The notes below the pieces were generated by a model. The model was not told the origin of the DNA. It was given only the letters and a program-made list of their open reading frames with translations, and did no database searches. 8,919 nt of DNA from JBCCRH01 sp039208045 (GTDB lineage: Bacteria; Bacteroidota; Bacteroidia; Chitinophagales; Saprospiraceae): positions 1-8,919 of the forward strand of contig JBCCRH010000254.1 in assembly GCA_039208045.1 (NCBI GenBank), given 5' to 3'. Shown one piece after another: positions 1 through 6,117 of this stretch. The number at the start of each line of letters is the position of its first letter. Within the stretch, counting starts at the first letter, position 1. A program made the translations under genes and the position numbers.

Positions 1-1
1 C

Positions 2-565
2 CTGGATGTCATCGCCTTCGAAACCTGTGGCTGCCTATACGCGAAAGACCTAGATGCGGCCACCCAAGCTAAGATTAATCAAGAAATGGGCAATTGCATC
101 GTACAGAGCCTAGAGGTACACGAAGGGCAATTCGACGATCAATTCACAGTAGATGTTACCAATCAATTGAGCTTGCAGCAGTTTTCTAATCGAATCGGTG
201 TGCGCATGGGCGACTTATGTCCACAAGTATTGCTCCGAAAAGCGGCTGTAGAAGCCCCCGCCCCGGAACCAGAACCAGCCAAAACTGCTCCGGTAGCTAC
301 CGTCAATATTTTTGAAATGGCGGGCACCTTTAAGCGGATTGAAGGCGAAGATTTTTTCAGCGTCGTGGTGGCCAATGAGCAGGGCCGCGAGTTGAAGTTT
401 TTGTGGCTCCATTATTTTGAAGGCTCTAACGCACTCGTTAATGATCCCAGTGCGCTCACTGGCAAGCAGGTAAAAGTGCAGTATGCCAATACGGAAATTT
501 TCTCTGGAAGACTGGCAGACTATACGATTCGGAGGGAGCTGAAGGGGTTTGAGGTGGTGGAGTAG
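2..565 (+). CDS. Cys-motif protein of unknown function, 5' truncated by window edge
   Basis: The reading frame is open from base 2, and the first in-frame ATG (base 86) lies inside conserved-looking sequence, so the true start is upstream of the window; 187 residues are visible. Using fragment numbering, the N-terminal part has a CxC pair (C9, C11), a third Cys in MGNC (C32) and a CP motif (C73). This spacing resembles small, usually exported Bacteroidota proteins of unknown function that I recall with a CxC...GxC...CP pattern; that is recall, not a database match. A Pro/Glu/Ala-rich linker follows (about residues 85-97), then a beta-rich C-terminal domain of about 80 residues ending in EVVE. 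That domain could be a small OB-like barrel, which is a guess. Any signal peptide would be outside the window. The gene ends at a strong hairpin and faces the PIN-domain gene. No function can be assigned. Confidence 0.85.
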   Translation: MDVIAFETCGCLYAKDLDAATQAKINQEMGNCIVQSLEVHEGQFDDQFTVDVTNQLSLQQFSNRIGVRMGDLCPQVLLRKAAVEAPAPEPEPAKTAPVATVNIFEMAGTFKRIEGEDFFSVVVANEQGRELKFLWLHYFEGSNALVNDPSALTGKQVKVQYANTEIFSGRLADYTIRRELKGFEVVE

Positions 566-577
566 GGAAGGGGGCGT

Positions 578-615
578 GCTGATTGGTTAAAATTACTCTG
601 TTTTAACCAATTAGC
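578..615. terminator. Bidirectional hairpin terminator between convergent genes
   Basis: GCTGATTGGTTAAAA (578-592) pairs with TTTTAACCAATTAGC (601-615), giving a 15-bp stem with one G.T pair and an 8-base loop. The A-run and T-run at the inner end of the arms make the structure symmetrical on both strands. It begins 13 bases after the upstream gene's stop and its right arm includes the stop codon and last codon of the PIN-domain gene, so it can end transcription from both sides. There is no long T-run after the right arm on either strand, so terminator efficiency is inferred from the stem and position. Confidence 0.75.
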
Positions 616-1195
616 TGTCTTCAGGTATGAGGTCATCAAATAGCTTTAATGACTCCTTCAAACCGCATTTTCTAAGTATTTCAATTAGCCTGTCCTTGCT
701 TATTGGTGGCTTTTTTAATGACTTTAATTGGCCTAAAAATGCTTTTTGAGTCAGTTCAATATTGATTTCTGCTAACTTTAGAATAAAATTGTCAGGGTCT
801 AAGATTAGCATCTGGTATTCTGATTTTAACAGGTTTCTTGGAAAATCCTTAGTATTAAATGTTACAATGGCATCTACACTTCCTCTTAAGGCAGCAGCAA
901 CTACATGCCTATCATCAGGATCGGGTAAGCTTATGGTTGTGATTAGATGTTGATAAGATTCTATTTTAGCTCTCGGAAAAGCATCATTCATAGCTCTTGC
1001 AGTCCTTTTTAAATTTTCTTGTACTAAATCAGGCCTATTCTTTAGAATATTCCTTATCCACTCTTCTTCTATATCTTCAGACCATTTAGGTTGGTAGAGT
1101 TCTTGCTCTGCAAGATTTAAAAGCAAGTCCCTGATAGGGGCAGAATACAGAACATTTGCATCTAAAATAACGCTAAGGTTTGCACTGCTCATCAT
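611..1195 (-). CDS. PIN-domain protein, probable VapC-like ribonuclease toxin
   Basis: A 194-residue protein with the acidic pattern of PIN nucleases, which cut RNA using Mg2+ or Mn2+ held by three or four acidic residues. The N-terminal strand LSVILDANVLYS carries D12. Mid-domain acidic residues lie in SEDIEEEW (E43-E45). PDPDDRHVVAAA carries D94/D95, and IVTFNTKDFP (110-119) supplies the last conserved strand with N114/D117. The layout resembles the PIN_3-type branch. It is longer than a typical VapC (about 130-140 residues) because of a roughly 55-residue helical C-terminal extension that I do not recognise. Its ATG overlaps the TGA of the upstream gene (ATGA, 1192-1195), indicating translational coupling; a second ATG follows at once. 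The region is visibly AT-rich compared with its neighbours, suggesting transfer. The PIN fold is well supported; toxin activity and RNA target are inferred. Confidence 0.85.
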   Translation of the reverse strand: MMSSANLSVILDANVLYSAPIRDLLLNLAEQELYQPKWSEDIEEEWIRNILKNRPDLVQENLKRTARAMNDAFPRAKIESYQHLITTISLPDPDDRHVVAAALRGSVDAIVTFNTKDFPRNLLKSEYQMLILDPDNFILKLAEINIELTQKAFLGQLKSLKKPPISKDRLIEILRKCGLKESLKLFDDLIPEDS

Positions 1196-1593
1196 TCGTA
1201 TCCAAGCTTCAGTTTCTGAGCTTCTGAAGCCAATAGGTCTAGATTTGCTCTTCTTTCTTTTTTAATTTGAGTTTCTGTTTTTAATAGGTTCCTAAGCAAT
1301 GGGAGGACTTTAATGGGTAAGGAAATCTCTTTGTTTTGATTGCCTATTTTTAGTTTAATATCCTGATTAGCAGTGTCTTCAAGAGCATTGAACTCAGCAT
1401 CAATAATAGCACTGATTTCCTGTGCATCTTCATCGCTTAGTATTCCAGCAAGCTGGAATGATCCCTCTTTATTGACTTTCTGAGCAACAATGTGTTCTTC
1501 CTTCAGTAATTGTATAAAGGCAAAAATTTGATTCAGTGCGCTCGGGTTCTTTATCTCTGCAAGGTCTAACAATATTTTATCTCTTAAGGACAT
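1192..1593 (-). CDS. Probable antitoxin partner of the PIN-domain protein
   Basis: A 133-residue acidic/helical protein encoded directly upstream of the PIN-domain gene and overlapping it by 4 bases, the usual order for antitoxin then toxin. Residues 1-33 (LRDKILLDLAEI...FAFIQLLKEE) resemble the short helical start of VapB/DUF2281-type antitoxins. Residues 44-71 (GSFQLAGILSDEDAQEISAIIDAEFN) resemble the toxin-binding tail of VapB-like proteins. Residues 79-104 (IKLKIGNQNKEISLPIKVLPLLRNLL) resemble the LP...LL..IL segment that precedes an excisionase-type helix-turn-helix in another group of PIN-linked antitoxins. Here, however, the protein ends after a lysine-rich helix with no visible helix-turn-helix. 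The annotation rests mainly on gene order and length. It probably binds and blocks the PIN active site; how it would bind DNA, if it does, is unclear. Confidence 0.7.
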   Translation of the reverse strand: MSLRDKILLDLAEIKNPSALNQIFAFIQLLKEEHIVAQKVNKEGSFQLAGILSDEDAQEISAIIDAEFNALEDTANQDIKLKIGNQNKEISLPIKVLPLLRNLLKTETQIKKERRANLDLLASEAQKLKLGYE

Positions 1594-1607
1594 ATATTTT
1601 TTAGTTG

Positions 1608-1630
1608 ATCTAACTACAAATTACGTAGAT
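1608..1630. promoter_or_regulatory. Small inverted repeat upstream of the toxin-antitoxin pair, possible operator
   Basis: ATCTA (1608-1612) mirrors TAGAT (1626-1630), and nested inside them CTAC (1614-1617) mirrors GTAG (1625-1628) across the spacer AAATTAC. It lies 15-37 bases upstream of the antitoxin start codon, where an autoregulatory operator of such cassettes is often found. The arms are short and the sequence is AT-rich, so chance is a real alternative. Confidence 0.25.
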
Positions 1631-1732
1631 AAACACTTTTTTTCAAGCTACCGTTCTTAACAAGCACTTAACCTCTACTTAAACCAAGAGTTGCATGTGC
1701 TTCTTACCTTTAGCAAGTCAAAATAAGAAGCT

Positions 1733-3580
1733 ATGCGTACCTTTTTTACTTTCTTCCTCCTCTTTATGATTAGTACTGCCTTTTCGCAAAAGCGAAATGA
1801 CTGCGCCACGGAGACTACCCTAAACGTAAAAGTGCCCGAAGGGCCTGCCCCTTGGAGTAGCCTGGAGCTCAATAATAATCCTTGTCAATTTCAATTTGCT
1901 ATTGTGACGGATCGCACGGGAGGGCATCGCCCAGGCGTATTTATGGATGGGGTGCGGAAGCTCAACTTGTTACAGCCAGAATTTGTGATGAGCGTGGGGG
2001 ATTTGATCGAAGGCTACACGGAGGATGTGGCGCAACTCGATCGAGAATGGAATGAATTTACGGGCTTCATTGACTCGCTGGAAATGCCTTTTTTCTATGT
2101 GCCAGGGAACCACGACATTACGAATAAGACGATGGAAACGGAGTATAAGAAACGCTTTGGCCAGACCTACTATCATTTTACGTACAAAGAGGTGCTCTTT
2201 TTGTGTCTCAATACGGAAGACCAATACCGTGGCTCTCGCCGAGGGACGGTTTCTGATGAGCAGTATGATTATATTGAAAAGACCTTGGCGGAGAATGAAG
2301 ATGTAAAGTGGACTTTGGTCTTTATGCACCAGCCTTTGTGGGAGCAAGAAGACCCCAAGCGCTGGCCGGATGTAGAAAAGCTATTGGCTAAACGGCGCCA
2401 CACGGTGTATGCGGGGCATGAGCACCGATATGTGCAGTACAAGCGCAACAATGGCAAATATTTTATTCTGGCGACGATGGGGGGTAGTAGTTCGTTGCGT
2501 GGGCCAGAGCTAGGGGAGTTTGATCATGTGATGTGGGTAACAATGACGGAGCAAGGGCCGATCATGGCGAACTTGCAGTTGGAGGGTATCTGGGGTGAGG
2601 ATGTATTTACGGCGGAGTCGAGGACGTTTGTAGAACGCTTTCGCGAAAAAACGCCGGTACGGATTGCTCCGTTCTTTGTAGAAGCGGGCGCTGCTGCGGA
2701 AGGATTAGTGAAAATACAATTGCGCAATGATGAAAATGTGTCGATGCACGTGCACTTTGCGAAGGGGTTTAGCTGGGATTTGGAGGCGGAGCTGGAGCAA
2801 TATGAAGTAGTAGTGGAGCCTAACTCTATGACTTTCGTCAATGCCAAGCTATTGCCCCGGCGTTGGAAGGCCTTGGAAGATTACGATCCTATGAATATTA
2901 AAGCTGATGTTTGGTTTGAGGGTGCAGGCGTGCCTAAGCTCAAGATGCCGATGAGCTACAATGTGGGGCCTCTGAAGAAGCTGACTTTGCCTAAGCAGGA
3001 AGCGAAGGTGGCGATAGATGGAAAGCTAGAAGAGTGGCCGAGCTTGCCTTACACCATAGAAAGTGACCGAGCGGCAGAAGATATTTCTGGTGCTTTTGCG
3101 ATTAGCTACGATGATGACTTCCTGTATGTGGCTGCACACATCCGTGACGATCAAATCATGGTGGATACGGGTACAGTGACCTTCCGCCAAGATTATGTAG
3201 GCGTAACGTTTAGTGCTGATCCCTTAGCCGAGAGCGCGATGCGTACGGGGAGTGGCTGGTTTGTCAATTCTTATGCGTATATCGTGAGTCCGGCTACTTC
3301 GAATATGCCAAGTACTACTTTCTATGAAGACCGCTTAGCGCCTGAGGAGCAACCCACTTACCAATGTGTAGCCGTAGCAGGAGGGTATAATCTGGAAATG
3401 GCGATTCCGACTACCTATATCGAAAAACACCAGGGCAAAGACTGGCAGACTATTCGCTTCAATTTAGGCGTGCAGGATTGGGATGCAGGTGAGGAGGAGC
3501 AGCCTCGCTTCAGCTTTATGCCGAATTGGCGAAGTAAAAAGCATAATGTAGTGGGATCGGGGACGTTCTTCAGGGAGTGA
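1733..3580 (+). CDS. Exported calcineurin-like metallophosphoesterase with C-terminal CBM9-like domain
   Basis: A 615-residue protein. Residues 1-19 form a signal peptide (hydrophobic core FFTFFLLFMIS, likely cleavage after AFSQ). Residues about 52-275 are a dinuclear-metal phosphoesterase domain: GD (89-90), GNHD (125-128), MHQP with H199, and GHEH (228-231). The usual first motif DxH reads D60-R-T, so its His is missing; DRTGGH is followed by H65. I recall DRTGG in a subfamily of secreted bacterial phosphoesterases, so this need not mean inactivity. A linker or beta domain (about 280-415) leads to a CBM9/DOMON-like module (about 425-615), recognised from AIDGKLEEWPSLP, the YDDDFLYVAAHIRDD strand and a closing FNLGVQDWD...FMPNWR block. 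It probably acts in the periplasm or outside the cell; the substrate is unknown, and CBM9 relatives suggest a carbohydrate ligand. There is no strong ribosome binding site. The start is chosen because the signal peptide begins there. Confidence 0.9.
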   Translation: MRTFFTFFLLFMISTAFSQKRNDCATETTLNVKVPEGPAPWSSLELNNNPCQFQFAIVTDRTGGHRPGVFMDGVRKLNLLQPEFVMSVGDLIEGYTEDVAQLDREWNEFTGFIDSLEMPFFYVPGNHDITNKTMETEYKKRFGQTYYHFTYKEVLFLCLNTEDQYRGSRRGTVSDEQYDYIEKTLAENEDVKWTLVFMHQPLWEQEDPKRWPDVEKLLAKRRHTVYAGHEHRYVQYKRNNGKYFILATMGGSSSLRGPELGEFDHVMWVTMTEQGPIMANLQLEGIWGEDVFTAESRTFVERFREKTPVRIAPFFVEAGAAAEGLVKIQLRNDENVSMHVHFAKGFSWDLEAELEQYEVVVEPNSMTFVNAKLLPRRWKALEDYDPMNIKADVWFEGAGVPKLKMPMSYNVGPLKKLTLPKQEAKVAIDGKLEEWPSLPYTIESDRAAEDISGAFAISYDDDFLYVAAHIRDDQIMVDTGTVTFRQDYVGVTFSADPLAESAMRTGSGWFVNSYAYIVSPATSNMPSTTFYEDRLAPEEQPTYQCVAVAGGYNLEMAIPTTYIEKHQGKDWQTIRFNLGVQDWDAGEEEQPRFSFMPNWRSKKHNVVGSGTFFRE

Positions 3581-3587
3581 ATATGCT

Positions 3588-3757
3588 GTGTTGCAGCCCC
3601 GATAGCAGCGATATGAGGATGGCTGAAAAGCTGATACTGCCCCACTGCCAGGTGGCTGAGCGAATACTTGGAGGGAAGACACTTGGCAGGGGAATGGCAG
3701 TATAGCTTTTCGGCCATCCGAATTTTAGCGGATAGCGGGACAAGCTGCCCCAAACAC
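3588..3757. repeat. Long imperfect palindromic element (structured intergenic repeat or RNA)
   Basis: Nested complementary arms fill almost the whole convergent gap. Outer arms: GTGTT (3588-3592) with AACAC (3753-3757), GCAGC (3593-3597) with GCTGC (3744-3748), and CCCG (3598-3601) with CGGG (3736-3739), with bulges CCCA and ACAA on the right. Next is a purine-rich internal loop containing GATAGC on both sides. The main stem pairs 3617-3641 with 3696-3719: 23 pairs plus one wobble or mismatch and one bulged base. An inner stem pairs CTGCCAGGTG (3645-3654) with CACTTGGCAG (3680-3689). The flanks GCCCCGATAGCAGCG and AGCGGATAGCGGGAC resemble an intergenic element I recall from many Bacteroidota genomes, where the central hairpin varies. 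It may be a bidirectional terminator, a non-coding RNA or a small mobile palindrome; the sequence alone does not decide. It encodes no protein I can support. Confidence 0.7.
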
Positions 3758-6013
3758 CTATCTCATCAGTACTACATCGCCACTTTCCTGAATGCGCCGT
3801 GGCACCCCCTCCTCGAATATGACTAAATCAACGACCCAGACGTAGACGCCTGTTGGAGCACTAGTTTGTTTTACCTTTCCATTCCAGCCCTCATCGGGCA
3901 TGGCAGAATCATACACCAGTGCGCCCCAGCGGTCAAAGATTCGAAGTGAATATTCTGAAAAGGGACAATCAGAAAGCGGGAGGAAGAAGTCATTGAAACC
4001 ATCATCGTTTGGCGAAAAGGCATTGGGGAAGTAGAGCTCGCACTGCTCGCACCAGCGCACATTCATGGAGGCACTCACTTGCTCGCAGGTATTCGAAAGG
4101 GTAACGCTATACGCTCCTGGTTCAGTGATTTGGAACAAGGGAGTGCTGCTATTATCGGACCATTGATATTGTTCGGTAGCGGCATCGGTGACATTGAACG
4201 CTAATTGCTCGCCAGGGCAGAGAAAGGTATCTAGCGGAAGCGATAAATTGATGGGAATACCAAAATCGATGGTGACATTGTCGCTCACGGTGCCGCAGGC
4301 ATTCGTTATGGTGACGGCATAGCTACCAGGGCTATTCACGGTAAAAGTAGAATCCGTAGAGCCATCTTGCCAAAGATAAAAAGCTGCTTCGTTAGACAAT
4401 TCAACCACTAAGCTATCATTGGCGCAAAGAAAGGCATCGTCGCCAAGGTCTACTGTTGGAGCAGTGTTGACGGATTGCACAGTAGTGGCCAGCACTTGTG
4501 TCTCACAAGGTGTGGTGATGGTGACAGCGTAATCTCCTGGAAGAAATACTTCGAAGTCGGGGGCTGTGGAGCCATCCTGCCATTCGTAGGTAGCATCGGG
4601 CGTGCTTACGTCTAGTTGTAGGGTAAAGCCTGCGCACACCCCAATCTGATCAATCGAAGCCGCAACCGGTGCGAAATAATCCACCACAATGGTATCGGAA
4701 CGAGACTCACAATTAGAACTAACCGTCACGCTATATATCCCTGGCTCCTCCACCAGAAAGGTGGCGTCAGTACTGCCATCTTGCCACAAATAGCTTACTT
4801 CGGGCGTGGTGACATCCAAAAGCAAGATTTCCCCAGGGCAGAGCGACTGGTCAGGCCCAAAGTCAATAGCCGCCAATTCATCCAAAGGAAAAAGTTCGAT
4901 GGTATCTGTAAACACGCCGCAACTGCTATTTACGGTAACGGCATACGTGCCAGGCTCGTCCACTACAAACGTGCTATTGGAGGAGCCATCCTGCCAAAGG
5001 TAAGAGGACTCTGGTGTAGTGGCATCTAAGGTGAGGCCTTGCCCTTCGCAGAAAAAGCCATCAGGGCCTAGATTCACATCAGTGGAAAATGGAGCCAAAT
5101 AGGAAAAGTTTGAGGTAGAGGCTGCATTATCACACAAATCAAGCACTGGGAAGGTCGCATTGGGGATGAGTTGCAATGAATAATCACTTAAGCCGAATAG
5201 GCCTACAGGATCAGTCTCCAACTGAAAAACCTTGGAAAAATTACCCCCTGCATCACAACTCGGCGAACTAAGACTCAAGTCGTAAGTACCTGGCCAATCA
5301 GGTGTTTGTAGGAAAAAATTATTCTCGCTAATCGTTGCACACTGGATGGGTTCCGAGAATAAGATCGTAATCGTACCCTCAAAGCACTCTTCTGGCCACA
5401 CCACCGCTTCGACAAACGGCGGCGTAGTATCGAAGATATCAATACCTGTGGAAAGCCCAAAATCGATGGTATAGCCATCTGGAGTGTCAAAAAAATTGGA
5501 TACACAGAGTACATACGTATTACCCTCTTGCACTGGTATCAGCGCATTAAAAGGGCTGAAGCCCTGAAGCGTAGTGGGAGGTAAATCACAGCCAAATCCT
5601 TGGTTATTATAGCTGGAGCCTCCATTAGCTCCCGTTGGTCCAGCGCAAGGATCATTACCCGCTGCATTGCAACTCACAATCAAATCTGGATTGTCGAATA
5701 AGTCGTCGCAAGTGGCATTGGTAATGTCGAACAGGGCCCAATCGTAGTCATCGGATGGGTTGTTGGGGGTTAGCAAAAAGCCAAAATCTCCCGAATTATT
5801 GACGGTAAAGGAGTACCAAACCGAATTGGTCTCTACGCGCATACAATTGAGTGAAGGATTGATTTCTAAAACATCCCCACCGCCAGAAGGCGAATTGGTT
5901 TCTACATATACACGTTGGCAAATCGGAATAGCGCCCAGGCAGTCGGCGGTAGAGGCTTGTGCCAAAAGCCAGGCTGGGCAACAACATAAGCAAAAGAGGA
6001 GCAGTCGATTCAT
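3758..6013 (-). CDS. Large secreted protein with five beta repeats and T9SS type B (gliding-motility-associated) C-terminal domain
   Basis: A 751-residue protein that starts with a signal peptide rich in Leu/Cys (MNRLLLFCLCCCPAWLLAQ, cleavage near residue 19-20). Residues about 25-195 form a Cys-rich N-terminal domain (IPICQRVYVETN... to YTIDFGLSTG) of a kind seen in Bacteroidota surface proteins. Residues about 198-308 look like an SbsA-type Ig-like domain (TTPPFVEAVVWPEE...ITILFSEPI). Residues 313-655 hold five tandem repeats, each with a Cys, YLWQDGS and PGxYxVTxxxxC. Residues about 656-751 are the gliding-motility-associated C-terminal (CHU_C) domain: YFPNAFSPNDDGFND, LRIFDRWGALVY, GWNGK and PTGVYVW. 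This domain directs export through the type IX secretion system, with type B signals usually tied to PorP/SprF-like partners. The mature protein should be extracellular or attached to the cell surface, perhaps in adhesion; no catalytic motif is visible. It ends directly against the palindromic element. Confidence 0.92.
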   Translation of the reverse strand: MNRLLLFCLCCCPAWLLAQASTADCLGAIPICQRVYVETNSPSGGGDVLEINPSLNCMRVETNSVWYSFTVNNSGDFGFLLTPNNPSDDYDWALFDITNATCDDLFDNPDLIVSCNAAGNDPCAGPTGANGGSSYNNQGFGCDLPPTTLQGFSPFNALIPVQEGNTYVLCVSNFFDTPDGYTIDFGLSTGIDIFDTTPPFVEAVVWPEECFEGTITILFSEPIQCATISENNFFLQTPDWPGTYDLSLSSPSCDAGGNFSKVFQLETDPVGLFGLSDYSLQLIPNATFPVLDLCDNAASTSNFSYLAPFSTDVNLGPDGFFCEGQGLTLDATTPESSYLWQDGSSNSTFVVDEPGTYAVTVNSSCGVFTDTIELFPLDELAAIDFGPDQSLCPGEILLLDVTTPEVSYLWQDGSTDATFLVEEPGIYSVTVSSNCESRSDTIVVDYFAPVAASIDQIGVCAGFTLQLDVSTPDATYEWQDGSTAPDFEVFLPGDYAVTITTPCETQVLATTVQSVNTAPTVDLGDDAFLCANDSLVVELSNEAAFYLWQDGSTDSTFTVNSPGSYAVTITNACGTVSDNVTIDFGIPINLSLPLDTFLCPGEQLAFNVTDAATEQYQWSDNSSTPLFQITEPGAYSVTLSNTCEQVSASMNVRWCEQCELYFPNAFSPNDDGFNDFFLPLSDCPFSEYSLRIFDRWGALVYDSAMPDEGWNGKVKQTSAPTGVYVWVVDLVIFEEGVPRRIQESGDVVLMR
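4049..5077 (-). repeat. Five tandem ~69-residue Ig/PKD-like repeats inside the secreted protein
   Basis: Repeat units, by residue and position: 313-382 (4868-5077), 383-452 (4658-4867), 453-520 (4454-4657), 521-589 (4247-4453) and 590-655 (4049-4246). Shared features are a Cys near the start (FFCEG, SLCPG, GVCAG, FLCAN, FLCPG), a central Y.WQDGS core, PGxYxVT and a late Cys (SSCG, SNCE, TPCE, NACG, NTCE). The two Cys residues probably form one disulphide per unit. The last unit is the most diverged, with WSDNSS in place of WQDGS. The DNA copies are related but not identical, so they are old or under selection to differ. Confidence 0.85.
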
Positions 6014-6066
6014 AAGTATTGCGGTACTTGAAATACACGAAAATTAGAAAAAAATGGCCATACTTA

Positions 6067-6097
6067 TTGGTAAAACCTGGGATTGGTTATAATGTTG
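6067..6097 (+). promoter_or_regulatory. Candidate Bacteroidota -33/-7 promoter for the transporter gene
   Basis: TTG at 6067-6069 and TAATGTTG at 6090-6097 (7 of 8 to the TAnnTTTG consensus of the Bacteroidota housekeeping sigma factor) are separated by 20 bases, within the usual range. Transcription would start near 6104, leaving a leader of about 14 bases before the TTG start codon at 6118. The ATG at 6092-6094 lies within this box and would therefore not be transcribed. Confidence 0.4.
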
Positions 6098-6117
6098 CAC
6101 CCTAAACTTGGCACATT

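Noticed and set aside
1705..1712. TACCTTTA as a -7 box for the phosphoesterase gene
   Set aside because: It matches 7 of 8 positions of TAnnTTTG and lies 20 bases before the ATG, but no TTG/TTTG element occurs about 20 bases upstream, so it was left out as a feature.
1970..2347. Minus-strand open frame opposite the phosphoesterase
   Set aside because: It covers the phosphoesterase metal motifs on the other strand and has no protein-like features of its own.
3588..3757. Insertion sequence remnant or small protein gene in the convergent gap
   Set aside because: No transposase fragment or target-site duplication is visible, and open frames through it are explained by the palindrome; it fits a structured non-coding element better.
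6039..6046. TAATTTTC (minus strand) as a -7 box for the secreted-protein gene
   Set aside because: One mismatch to the consensus and a suitable distance to the start codon, but no -33 partner in the AT-rich flank; chance is likely.
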